The notes under the pieces are model-generated. The model worked only from the letters and a program-made list of their open reading frames with translations, ran no database searches and was not told the DNA's origin. The position numbers and the translations under genes were made by a program. This document shows positions 44,908 to 64,000 of a stretch of DNA of 64,000 bases, in pieces. Position 1 is the first letter of the stretch. Each line of letters starts with the position of its first letter. Source of the stretch: Microvelia longipes (Eukaryota; Arthropoda; Insecta; Hemiptera; Veliidae); contig JACMZG010000008.1 of the NCBI GenBank assembly GCA_018340805.1, positions 53,632,736 to 53,696,735 on the forward strand. Direction: 5' to 3'.

Positions 44908-45119
44908 TATAGGAGTTGGGGAAGCAAAACCATATTATATTCAAATTTCTTAAAAATTTGCGTTCAATTGTGTCACTCACATTGGGAGTCACCCATCCCT
45001 CTACTCATCTCACTCGGCACTTCTTAACAATCTTAAGAAGCGTTCTACCTTTTATACCATCTAGTACTACTGACCCTAACATATATCATACAGGTCATTG
45101 ACTTAGTATTGACCTAGGT

Positions 45120-46895
45120 TCTTGACTTTTGAGAAAAAATGGTGTCATATGCCAAGTTTTGTTTCGATTTGATAAAGCCTTCGAGAGTAATCGATCACCA
45201 TACAAAAAAGTAGATCTTGTACATATATATAAAACTAAATGGATCTCCCCACGCTCCCCCTCTTAACTTCCGTTACCCGAACAACTTCATAAACGTCATT
45301 TTCATGATGAAAATTGGCAATCAAGTTTCAATAAAATTTGATGACGAACATTTGACAAACGAAAAACTATCTGATCTAATTTCAGATAGTTGGCATCCTA
45401 TCTGGGGAAAGATGAAATTCTCATTATAATGCCATCTATTAAAATGTATGTCTACTGTGTTATCCCCGCCACTGGTTGTGCCCCCATAACTCCAGACCAC
45501 AACTTCACTCTACAATAAACAGAAAATATTTTTGATCGGCAATTATAGAAGAAACCTCTTCCACCTCAAAGCATTTATAATATAACTCATCTAATATAAT
45601 ATAATATAATCATCTATCAGAACGGATTTTCATGTTAGGGGCCACCAATGAGCTTTCTGTATTCTAAACTATTTTCCTCTCTTTGATAATAGGGATATTA
45701 TTCACATTTTAAAACATTCACTATTACACAAAATATTTTATATATAGTTAAATTCGTAGCATCAGACTTAAGTCAAACTACCTTCCTATTAGACCTCCAT
45801 CTTGGCTTTGGTCAGAGGACCTATACAATAATTTTCCTTAATTCGTTTGTTTTGAGTTGTAGATAAGGCCAATTTCTACAATGTTTTCGATAAGTTGGCT
45901 GCTAGTTTAGCTAGCTTAACCAAGAAAATCTAGCTCCTTTGTGACTTTTAATAATAAAACAGCCATCTCGAAATGTTATTTTTATCTTTCACAATATATT
46001 ATCATATAACAATGAAAAACAAAAAAAAATAAAGCTTGTAAAAATTCAAGAAACTAATTGATGATGTTGATAGGGTGCAAAGACACTACACGGTGGCGAA
46101 ACTTGCCAAATATACTATAAATATACTACAGATAAAAACGACAAGAATACATTCATAAGAAAGAGTGTATCTTTGTCTCACTGAGTTAGAATAATCCTCT
46201 TCTTCCTTGTTTAGATGCTGTTCCACCCATGTCCTGCTAATTTGGAGCCAACTTTAAGTAAACGTTGTTAACTTGAAAAGACCAAACCTATTACAAATAT
46301 TTTCCCCGCAGGCCACCTAGCGCAGATACTTTACAAGTGAAGTTTTCAGCAGTATGACAGTGCATCACGGTTTAAAACAAAATATCAACAGGGGCCAAAT
46401 ATTTACCTGTCAATCCATTAAACGTTAAATCTTGAAACCAAATAGGACATGAACCAAATATTCTAATAAATGTACATTTCAATTTCACTCTTATCAGTTT
46501 ATAAGACATCTTATCAACATAATGATTTTTATTAGGAAGTAAGGTTACCATTTAAAATGCTACTAGGGGATAAAAATAATAATTATAAGTCAAAAAGCAT
46601 TTTATTTTCATAAATAAAGTGACCAAGAATTGTAGTGGAATTGCTTTATATCAAAAATAATCAAAATCCTTGTTCAACTTAATGAAACAAAATAATATTT
46701 TTTTAAAAACATACCAATTTTGTAAGGATTAACAACAATCTTTTTCGAGCATCTTAATCTTTTTGCAGACTCATTAAATAAACCGGCCGATACACATTAA
46801 CTCGGATTAGGATTACGAATTTTCCATACAATTGTCCGAAAAATAACAAACGAAAACACTAATCGGATAACAGCAATAACCTCCGAATCCAAAGC
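45120..46895. other. No gene; one dispersed repeat
   Basis: 45215-45345 (+) matches 12180-12310 (-) inside the hAT-type element (CTTCCGTTACCCGAACAACT, CGTCATTTTCATGATGAAAA). The rest is AT-rich without supported genes. Confidence 0.5.
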
Positions 46896-46904
46896 TTGAC
46901 TAAT

Positions 46905-47385
46905 CCAAGCAAAGAGATACAATTACTAGAGAGTCCCTATCAGTTAAAGTTTAAAACGTCGAAAAAGTAACCTGGCCACCTTCGATTAGCAATAAAATTT
47001 AAAAAAAATAAATAATTTCTTTTAAATATCTCTTATAAATAAATAATTTTTTTAGCAGAACGTTTACAATACAAAACTACTTAAGCAATGTGCGAAAAAC
47101 CAAAAACAATTGATATTGAAAGCAGGCCCGTAGCCAGCTAAAATTCGCAGAGGGGGGGGGGGCGAAACCCACACATCTATAAGTAAATTCCACTCAAATC
47201 TACTTAGATAGAGGCCCCCCTGGCCTCTATCTGGCTACGGGCCTGATTCGAAGCTTAAGTCACTCTTAGAGAAGGTTTTAAAAAGGTTACACAGCACTCC
47301 TGAGAGCCACAAAAAAGTGTTTATAGCCTCTCAACGTATTGAGATAGAGCATACCCACTCTAGTAATACATCTCTGTGAATCCAA
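46905..47385. mobile_element. MITE N, copy 1, with a nested insertion
   Basis: Termini AGAGATACAATTACTAGAGA and CTCTAGTAATACATCTCT. The interior (AACGTCGAAAAAGTAACC, GCAGAACGTTTACAATACAA) matches 48466-48785. The copy is lengthened by the 123-bp insertion at 47123-47245. Confidence 0.65.
47123..47245. mobile_element. 123-bp hAT-type MITE nested in MITE N
   Basis: Starts CAGGCCCGTAGCCAG and ends with its inverse CTGGCTACGGGCCTG. Flanked by ATTGAAAG (47115-47122) and ATTCGAAG (47246-47253), an 8-bp duplication with one mismatch. A G tract and a C tract lie inside the two ends. Termini resemble those of the 3.43-kb element at 10461 (GGCGTAGCCAGG), so both may use one transposase. Confidence 0.75.
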
Positions 47386-48465
47386 TTGTAAAATCAAAGT
47401 CCAATCGAATTCCAATATCTAATGTCAGGTGATTCAACAAAATTATAGCTCATAAGTGGAGACTACAAACCCTAATTTAATACTTACTTTACCAAATGAT
47501 ATTAAAATGTACAACAAATGTACAAGAAAACCCTTTTGGCTATAATTATTTCTGAGATTACGTATTTGTGGAAATTGCGCTAGCTATGCTTAACATCCAG
47601 CAGCTTTACCTTAATACCAATATGCAAAAAATGCATTTTCATCGTCCTTTACTTAATAACGTGAATGAGACTTTCCTAATAAGAATTTTGGATATGGCGT
47701 ATTTATTATGCTAGTATAGAATAAACACACAAGCTCGAAGAATGGAAAGTAAGAATAAGTTAAAAAAATTATGTGATGAGCAATAACCAGCCGCTTGAGG
47801 GATAGCGGTTTGACTTATTATGAAATCAGCTGTCAGCTGTCATATATGTTATTTGGCCTGACTAAAATGTAAATTTTAATTTTAATTATGTTGTAAGTCA
47901 ATCAAGAATTCAAGGCAAGATTCATGATGTACCAAGTTTTTTAATTTATTTTTGGGTAAGTTGAACAGATTTTCAGCTGTTTTTATAACTTATGACAGAA
48001 ATGAAGTACTAATATAAATACTGGTCTGTCTATTTTATTATTTATCTTAAAGTTTTATGTTTATGGGTGTTTTTCTCTTCGCAATATTTTTTCTTTGTAA
48101 AACATTTTGCTCTTAATTGGCCTATTTGTGGGTCAGGCTGGGATTTATTGAGAGATGGAAATTGAGATTGTACTTAGTTGCTGTACACATACATGTTACT
48201 TTCACAGAGAATCATGGATTTTGTAGATCATTTCAAATAATTTACTACTTATGTACAGCGTATAAAATTTGGGATAGAATACTATCCACTTGTATACTAT
48301 GCACTATGTATACACTAACTATACACTTGTATACTATCCACAATATATTGTAAGATCTATGATGAGGGTATCCAATCCCGTATTGGAACAGGGGACATTT
48401 AGTACGTTCACTTTTTAATCTGTGGATCGTATACAGTACAATATCTCAATATGGTAATATTAGCT

Positions 48466-48785
48466 GTACGCATAGAGATATACTACTAGAGGGGCCCCTA
48501 TTGGTTGAATTTTGAAACATCGAAAAAGTAACCTTACCACATTCGATTATCATTTTCATCAAATAAACAGAACAAAAAACAATAAATTATATAGTAGAAT
48601 GTTTAAAATACAAATCACAACTCAAACAATCTGCGGGAAGCCGAAAACAATTGATTAATTATAATCTCAACTCCATTTTGGAGGAGGTTTCAATAAGGTT
48701 ACACAGAGCCCCACAAAAAATGTTTCAGGCCTCTCAATGTATTAAGATACGCTATGCCCCTCTAGTATATATCTCTATGGCGTAC
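48466..48785. mobile_element. MITE N, copy 2
   Basis: Termini GTACGCATAGAGATATACTA, CTAGAGGGGC and inverse (GCCCCTCTAGTATATATCTC, TATGGCGTAC). About 320 bp, non-coding. Further similar words at 48360-48460, 48790-48850 and 53690-53790 suggest the family extends beyond these termini. Confidence 0.75.
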
Positions 48786-49706
48786 GAACCATGCAGAGGG
48801 AATCCAATCACGAATGCTACAACTAGAGAGATGGAATCTAAATGGACCCCCCCCCCCCCCCATTCTCTGTATGTACCTTTAGAGGCGATTCCTGTAAGCG
48901 ACCTGTGGAACCTTCTTTTCAAACTTTTATTTCACTCAAATATTACTGTTTTTCATTAAATAACTTTTGGAAATAAAGCTATTTGAAGCTAAATTTCTCA
49001 TAGCTCCAATCTAAAGAAAATACTCCATCAAATTTCTTCTATTCATGTTCTGTAATGTCTGTAAATTCATGACTGATATTTAGTTTTAATCCATTAAATT
49101 CATTAAGCATGAATTAAATGAATTTAGAAGAATTCAGAATTAATGATAGCTTGGTGTCATCTTTAAAATGTATAGGTTAAATTTACCAGGTGAAAGCACT
49201 AAATCAGAGATGATGGTGGGTTTTATCAGTCAAATGATCTTAATACTACAAGGAGGCTGATTGATTGATACTCTAAATTTTTAGGAGGAGATGTTAAATT
49301 AAAACTGACTTTAGAAGGAGGCTGATAGGATGGCAACTATCTCAAGTTCATGAATGACAAAAACCTACTGAGAGTGTAAGGAGGGCTGTTTAGGGGTGAA
49401 GCTGACCAGGAAATGTGTTAGTATTTGTAGTGTGACTAGTGTTTTTCCTTGGGCATGTAAATGTTATTACTTCTAGATTTTGTGAAGAAAATGTTAAAAA
49501 ATCAATTATTAATTTTACAATTTGTTTTGAGGATAAGTTATGTTATTCAGTCTTGGGCTATCTAAGCGCCACATCGAGTAAGGCAAGCTATTTGATTTTT
49601 CGTCACACCAAATATTAAATTGCAAATCCAAGAGTTTATATACAATTTTTCTCAGGATATTTTAGCCTTTGTTACACCAACATATTAACATAAAATAACT
49701 GTTGTT

Positions 49707-49930
49707 TATGATGAAGATTTAGGTCTTCCGGTGGTGACTGCATCAATGTAGATGAAGAATCCGACGTTTCAGTTCAGTTCAGTTTTGTAGAGCATATCCA
49801 TAATGTCATACATCCCTGAAGATGCCTCACAGTGGAAGCGAAACCTCGGATTCTTCATCTACATTGACGCGGTCACCACCGGAAGACCTAAATCTTCATG
49901 ACAATAACCGCGGAAGCCTACACAGTTTAT
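49707..49930. repeat. Head-to-head PLE tail pair (family A), third locus
   Basis: The left arm 49707-49768 (minus sense) is cut at the CGACGTTTC point and joined through CAGTTCAGTTCAGTTTTGTA to the right arm (about 49790-49930, plus sense). The right arm ends in ATAACCGCGGAAGCCTACAC. The same centre as at 3.64 kb. The hammerhead-like core is at 49812-49853 (+), with CCUC in place of CGUC. Confidence 0.7.
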
Positions 49931-50191
49931 TTTTGTTTATGATGTTCTGTGTTCTGTGATGAGATCACTTGGAATACCCACTTTCTGCTATCATCACACT
50001 TTTGCATACTTCTAAAAAATAAATATTGGACTACATTTTAAAATTTCTGTTGCCAAACACGAAGAAGATTTTTACGAAATGATTTTATCATTAAATTGAT
50101 GATAAATTCCCTATTATATAGTTTTCATATATAAATAGTAAAATCGACCTTAATTATAAATTTATTTTAATACCATTGTGTTTTATTACAG

Positions 50192-53100
50192 GTTGTGTTG
50201 TAAAAAAAATCAAAGAGCTGCGTATCAAAGCTGCAGTTGAATTTTACCATCTTGTTAAGGAGGGCTGTAAGCCTGTTAGTAATGCTGCGGGGCTTACAAA
50301 GCACCACAGAGAACTTTACAATAACTATTTACAAACTTCTCTATCTTCAAGCCTTTCTCACAATACTGTGCAGACCCCTGCACTAGGTTGCCTCAGGTCT
50401 GCTCATTTTGACTCTAGGAAAGATAGAGATAAACCTAAGAATTTACCTAAACTTTTCTATGTTCAAAATCCACTTATATGGGCAAGCAATAAACTGGACT
50501 TCAGATTTTTGAAGAAAAATTGGGATCCAGCATTTAGTGAGGCTGAGTTTCAGAGAGGATGTCGACAGGTAATTTTACTGAAAATTATTTTGAAATAGTT
50601 ATTTTTTGTGAAAATAAGTTTTGCGTATTTACAACATTTTTTCAACATTAAAGCTTGATAAATTATATTATATGCAAATTTATAAAAAAATGTAAGTAAC
50701 TTTCATTTAACTTTTATAAAACCCTTCTGTTAAATATATGATATTTACCTCCTCTCATATACCAAATATTTCTTTATGGCAGTCTAGTAGACTAACGGGT
50801 CTTAAATGAAAAGGATAATTCAGGTAAAATCCTGGTTTTGGATTTTTTTTGCAAACACAATACTTTTCCTACCTAGGGTTTAAATGAGGAAAAGTGTACC
50901 CTATTTTGGGAACAGACAACACTCAACCAATCTCATCAATAATATGTCGACAGATAATTCATATGTTTAAATATTCACACAATAACAAGTTTAAGTAAAG
51001 ACCCAAATCGAATCACTATTAATGGATTAAAAAAGAAATGTCTCAAAAGTTGATAATATTAACTATACAATTTTTATAGTCTTAAAGTCAGAAACTGTTC
51101 TTATAAACATACTTTGTGGATCCATTTTTTGAGCTCAAAAGGACACAAAAGATCGTAACCAGAATGACTAATAAAGTATGTTTGTAAGAATAGATTTTAA
51201 TTTTATGGCTAGAATTAATAACTTTTTAGAAAATTTTTGTGTTTCTATTATTTCGCTGAAACTCATTTTGCTAGGTGCCAGCATCTGCATTATTTATTTA
51301 TTTCTCTTGTCGTATTTGTTACAACAAAACCTGAATTTTTGGTCAAAATTAAAAACCAACAATAGTTCTGAAAAACTAGACTTATGCTAGTATCGACTTT
51401 AAGTTTGGAGTTTTGCACGTATATCTTCAATTTTATTTTTCCTCATTTATACTGTAGGTATATAGAAAAAGTATTGTGTTTGCAAAAAATCTGAAACCAA
51501 GTTTGGTTTAAATAAGAAAATTATATCTATGGTTTTTGTTGGTCAGTGCTGTATAGGTGACCACTGAGAATGAAATGAATGTATTTACTATCTGAGGACA
51601 AGTGAAGCGAGTCCTTTAAATTTGTTGAATTGTATATACCAAGTATGTACAAAACGAGTTTGTAGTAAGGAGGATGAACGTAGTGAATCTGATGTGATGA
51701 GGAAAAGTTCTGAGGTGCCCTGTACACAATTTTTTGATTTGTTACTTGCTAAAGATGAAAAACCAACATTTTATTGTCTATTTTTAGAGCAATTTCTTTT
51801 TAACTTTATGAGTAATGATCTGATTTAAATCAGGTCTTGGCTTAACATTGTTTATTTGACCCCTCTCTTTAATATGAAAGCTTACTTTTGAGCTGTATTA
51901 AACAACCTTTTTTTTTTTAAAACATGGCTCATAATTGTATCAACTTTATTCTAATTGAGATCACAAAGATGGAAATTCAGAAAAAATTGTATTTTTTTAA
52001 AACTTAGTGGAAAAATATCTCATTTCTATGCATTTTTCACAATACTTCTTTCTCATTAAAGCTTTTGTAAATAAGAAAAACTTCCCTGTAGGCTTACAAA
52101 TTATCCATGGGCTTAGATAAGAATTAGGAGGTTGTAGATAATTCAACCATAGCCTATATCTTACTCTGAAACCAAAGAAGTAATCATCAGCATTTAGCTT
52201 AAGCTCGCAACACAACCCTTGCACAAGAAAAAGATATAGGGACATTCTTGTAATAATGCTAAAATTGCTCTGGTACATTGTTTACACTTTTTACAGGCCA
52301 TATCAACTATAACTCATTTGTTAAGCAAGGAAATGTATGATAATTTAAAACCTTTACTTACAAAACAAGCTTTGCTTAATCTTAGAAGAGAAGTTGAGTT
52401 ATTCTGGGCTGAAGATGTTAAAAGAAATATCTCTCTGAATCCAGAAGATGTTCACCTAATAATACCCAGAAAAATTCATTTCAGAAATTTAGCAAGTAAG
52501 AGATTATCTAATCATCTCAATTTTTATGTTAGCTTTTGAAAAAGTATTTAGGTTATTAAAAAAAATGGGTACCGAGTACCAGAACATCTTATTATTTTCT
52601 GGACAGCACAATTTTACCTAAAGATTGCTTTTCTGACATTACGATGATAACAAACATACAACTTTAAAAACCACTCAGGAGGTCCTAAATACGTCTAAAA
52701 CAAATGATACAGGTGGAATCCCAGTTTCAGGATTTAACGCAAACACAATACTTTTCTATACCTACAGTATAAATGAAGAAAAGTAAAAACGTTAGCACTA
52801 AAGCTTAGACCTCATTCTACATTAACCTATTGTTAATAAAATAAAAAGACAAACAAATGAATTGAAATACAACCAATTTTGGTAATTTATCTATTGTTGA
52901 TTACATAAAAAATTATTATGTGTTTTAGATAAGAAAATGTGCGATATAGACATGGTATTTATTGGTTTGAAATGGGTTGAAGCCTTAGCAATAACTCAGC
53001 AGATTCTGTTTGTTGACATAGTAGCTAGGTTTGTATTTTTGTTTTAAAAAGATGTATGTGTATTTAATGATGCTACAGAGTTTTGCAAAACATGAATAAT

Positions 53101-54412
53101 TGACATTATATAATTGTACGGGAGACACCTAGGAAATATGACAAGCAAAATGCAATGAAAATCTGGGAACTGTTCCATCATTCCACATCATTGATGACAA
53201 GTCCAACTCTGTTCTGAAAAAGAGTTAGACACAACATTATGTTGAGCCATTGATGATGGCGCAGGTGTAGCATAGTATTTTGCTAGTTACATTTTCTACT
53301 TATCTCTCTCACAATTATATTTTGTCAAAAAATATTATTTAAAGAATAAAACAAATCATTAAATAAATAATTTCTGAAATTGCATTAAATGGAGCTTTAG
53401 TTGCATCTGCTCACTGTTATCTTTTATCATACTTCATTCTAGTAGCATAACCTTTTTAACAAATAAATTTTAAATATTTCTCAAAAATTGATCTTAAAAT
53501 AAAATAGAGGAGGTCTCTTCCTGCTCCCAAAATAGTTTTTTTTATAATTAAAAGTTACACAATACAGGAAAAGAAGATGTTAACTAAATGATGTTAGATC
53601 TTTTACTTAAGTTCACAATAAAGCTATTGAAGGATAATATTCATTTACTACATACACACACTTAGCATATTAAATCTGTGGAACGTATTAAGTACACTAG
53701 GTAAAATAAGCTGTAAGAACTATCTGGAGGAAATCCAGTCGGATACACTAGAACTAGGGAGATAGAATTTAGATTTGATATGCTATACGTTCATTGAGCG
53801 GGTATGATATTTAAAGGATAACCTTCTCAACAAAGAATTATTTCAATTTATTTTGCTTAAATAAAACTGTACTTCACCAAATAACTTTTCAAATACATAT
53901 TTTTTTAGTGTATTTTTATTATTAGGCAAAGAAATCACTATTTAATTAAATATATGTTTTGTGTTTTTTACTACTTTTAAATCCTAAGTGAGGATTTGCT
54001 ATAATAGACACGATGTTTTGGTGGAATGGGTTATGATGTAATCTGACTCAATTGACTAAACAAATACGGTGCAAGAACCGGATTGTGTATCATGCGCATG
54101 GAATATAATCAACTCCTAAATACGAGTTCTGTAGGTATTACTTAATACAGATCTGTAGGCGAACATAACTTGTAGGGGAGGGGGGACCAAGTCCAGAGGG
54201 GGCAAAAAATCCAATGGGGCAATTCTCCCCCTTTGATATGCAATTTTATTTTATGTTAGAAACTAATATATGACTTATATTAATATATGACCCTTAAACT
54301 TTGTGATAGGTTTCATCGGAATTATTCTGACATAGTGATGCCAGATTGGACAGTGTCCGCCTTTAGAGTGAGAAGATGTAATTTACTACCAGATAAATCC
54401 CAGCAGCAATAA
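50192..54412 (+). CDS. MAIP1: Mitochondrial Tim44-like protein, MAIP1 homologue (5' exon missing)
   Basis: Four exons: 50192-50568, 52297-52495, 52929-53028, 54310-54412 (stop TAA 54410-54412). All junctions are GT-AG and phases agree (1, 0, 1, 2), giving 258 codons. Family-like blocks: FYVQNPLIWASNKLDF and FSEAEFQRGCRQ (end of first visible exon), AISTITHLLSKEMYDNL and LLNLRREVELFWAED (second), MVFIGLKWVEAL (third), RFHRNYSDIVMPDWTVSAF (last). This order, a membrane-apposed segment followed by a Tim44-like fold, fits MAIP1, the matrix protein that binds the m-AAA protease AFG3L2 and helps calcium uniporter assembly. The first visible exon opens in phase, so at least one upstream exon with the targeting peptide is missing; none was found convincingly. 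Introns hold 5S-repeat fragments and MITE M. Another Tim44-like protein is the alternative. Confidence 0.7.
51434..51725 (+). mobile_element. Truncated 5S composite repeat in MAIP1 intron
   Basis: The hairpin part (51434-51500) is joined directly to a shortened 5S part (GTGCTGTATAGGTGACCACT near 51545) with box A deleted, then the body and tail to 51725. Further hairpin-only fragments in the same gene lie at 50800-50900 and 52560-52790 (minus sense). Confidence 0.6.
53101..53327. mobile_element. MITE M, uninterrupted copy, in MAIP1 intron
   Basis: Left terminus TGACATTATATAATTGTACG, GGAGACACCTAGGAAATATG; the right terminus is its diverged inverse ending ATTATATTTTGTCA. Interior from AAGCAAAATGCAATG through GAGCCATTGATGATGGCGCA is almost identical to 36290-36494. 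The sequence just left of it (ACAGAGTTTTGCAAAACATG) is the small insert family seen at 19.74 and 63.03 kb. Confidence 0.75.
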
Positions 54413-54950
54413 ATAACTTCTTAAACTTTAAATCTCAAGACTTTTTTTATAAATATAACAATATGAATATTCCATCCAGTATTAAGGTATTCTGTTTTCA
54501 GTTTTGACTGTTTGAAGCCCTCTTGCACAATGGCATGATAAGAATTCTATATTCTTTTTGTGATTAATGCTTACTCCCTAAAATAAATTACTTACAAAGT
54601 TAATATGTTTTAATTGGATTTATATTTTAAAGTTTAGAGGATAAAACTGTACTATAATTCACTATGTTTAGCTTGGTTTATAATCAAAACAAGATGCACC
54701 TTTGAGATACCTAGCCTTAACATTAAATTAATTAATGACTTCACTGTCAATTGCCTATTAGTAACTCTAGTCTTACAACTTAATTGTAAATTATCTAGTC
54801 ATTAAAGTTAGATTTTTTGTGATTTACTCAAACTAGATTTTTAGTTCTACTTTTAACATTCCTATTTAAACTGTACTATAAAATTATAAAATGTGTGTTT
54901 AAAAAAACAAAAGTGTTTGTATCCTGACGTTTTAGTATCAATTTAGTGCC

Positions 54951-55021
54951 CCAGACCCTTTATGTCGAGTAGGGCCTGGTAAGACAATAATTTTAATTTA
55001 AATAAAAATAATCTAATCTAA
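54951..55021 (+). mobile_element. LINE 3' end with hairpin
   Basis: Hairpin 54951-54979 with arms CCAG-A-CCCT and AGGG-C-CTGG, then A/T-rich sequence ending in short ATCTA repeats (AATAATCTAATCTAA). This is the usual 3' layout of several LINE clades. Upstream about 120 bp are probably its 3' untranslated region. It sits between the two convergent genes. Confidence 0.5.
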
Positions 55022-55601
55022 GTAATACCTCATAGAAAATCTTGAGGATAGATATTTTTAGTCTGTCAAAATGTTTAATTAAGATCAACAGAAATTTTAA
55101 TTTTTTTTTTTAACTGCCGAATGAATTAATTTAAATTTATTAGAAACCCCTTTATTAGTGAAGACACTAATGTTTTGTTATTATTGTTGTATATTTCTTG
55201 ATTTTTATGAGTCTACAAGCTCAAACTACTCCTTTTCACTAAAATGGATCTTTGTCAAAAATTTATAAATTATAACACTATTTGGAATGTTAATCTTTTT
55301 CCATCTACCCTAAATCCCTTTCAGACGTTTAAAATGCTGAATGGAATTATAAGCACCTGAAGACAAGGAAGAGAAATCAGCCATTAGTTCAACATGTAGG
55401 ACCAAACCATAATTAATTTCTAGAAGCCATTCTCTTATATGCTTTAATAAACACAGAGGAACTGGAGTATCTAAGATGGCAAAACCATCTCGCCTTAACC
55501 CTAGAGGTTTGGCGAAAGGAAACATAGTGGAGATGTGTTTAAAAACGATCTAAAGATAAGGTCTTAAACAGACTTTGCATCTCCATTCTTACTGCAACAG
55601 C

Positions 55602-55607
55602 TTTATT
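55602..55607 (-). terminator. Likely poly(A) signal of eIF3f
   Basis: AATAAA on the minus strand, about 306 bp after the stop codon. It is the first AATAAA noticed downstream and lies before the facing MAIP1 gene. Confidence 0.5.
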
Positions 55608-55912
55608 TCTTTACATTCAATTTTTACAAATAAAGTAAGTATGATATAGAGATAAAGCACTTGCAAAACCAATTCTGCTTATCAGTTTTTTTAAAAATGT
55701 TTTGAAATTATAGAAAAATCTGCCGATACTTTATGTATTAGCATATTTTGGCTTTCAATTCAAGGAACACAAATTGAAAAACAAAATCATTTTGATTATT
55801 TTTTTAATTTTCTTAGAGTAAAATCTTCCAATACAGATCAGGAAGTTCTACAGATAATTTATACAAGAAATATTTACGAAAAAATTATAAACAAAATATA
55901 CTGATTAAATAT

Positions 55913-64000
<8,088 letters not shown>

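Overview
The window looks like nuclear DNA of an arthropod, most likely an insect. The sequence is AT-rich and has long TA and AC/GT microsatellites. Protein genes are split by GT-AG introns, and the rest is filled with metazoan-type transposons. The eIF3f protein reads closer to the fly protein than to the vertebrate one. A hemipteran or similar insect with a repeat-rich genome is a guess, not something the sequence proves.

Only two host genes can be supported, both in the last 14 kb and convergent. On the + strand, 50192-54412, are the last four exons of a mitochondrial Tim44-like protein best matched to MAIP1 (m-AAA protease-interacting protein 1). On the - strand, 55913-64000, is eIF3f, a subunit of translation initiation factor 3. 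Seven of its exons are visible and its 5' end lies beyond the right edge. The two 3' ends are about 1.2 kb apart, with the tail of a LINE between them.

Regions: 0-10 kb holds TA repeats, tRNA-like SINE tails, Penelope-like element (PLE) tails and a 5S-rRNA-derived SINE. 10461-13890 is a complete 3.43-kb non-autonomous hAT-type element with an exact 8-bp target duplication; it encloses a large foldback and a GC-rich run of mini-hairpins. 14-27 kb holds microsatellites, a 41-bp minisatellite, a 283-bp satellite, an 84-bp minisatellite inside a 5S-derived composite repeat, and foldbacks. 30.7-32.4 kb is a truncated LINE. 33.3-36.5 kb is a MITE split by a PLE (reverse transcriptase plus GIY-YIG endonuclease) made of two head-to-head copies. 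38-49 kb holds 5S composite repeats and several MITEs. 49.7 kb holds another head-to-head PLE tail pair.

The most interesting theme is the PLE set. At least three sequence-distinct PLE tails carry a hammerhead-ribozyme-like core (CUGANGA, hairpin, GAAA), and most lie in head-to-head inverted pairs. A second theme is the composite repeat of fixed order (small hairpin, minisatellite-like segment, spacer, 5S-like promoter, tail), of which one copy has expanded into 11 tandem units. No CRISPR array, operon or prokaryotic feature is present.
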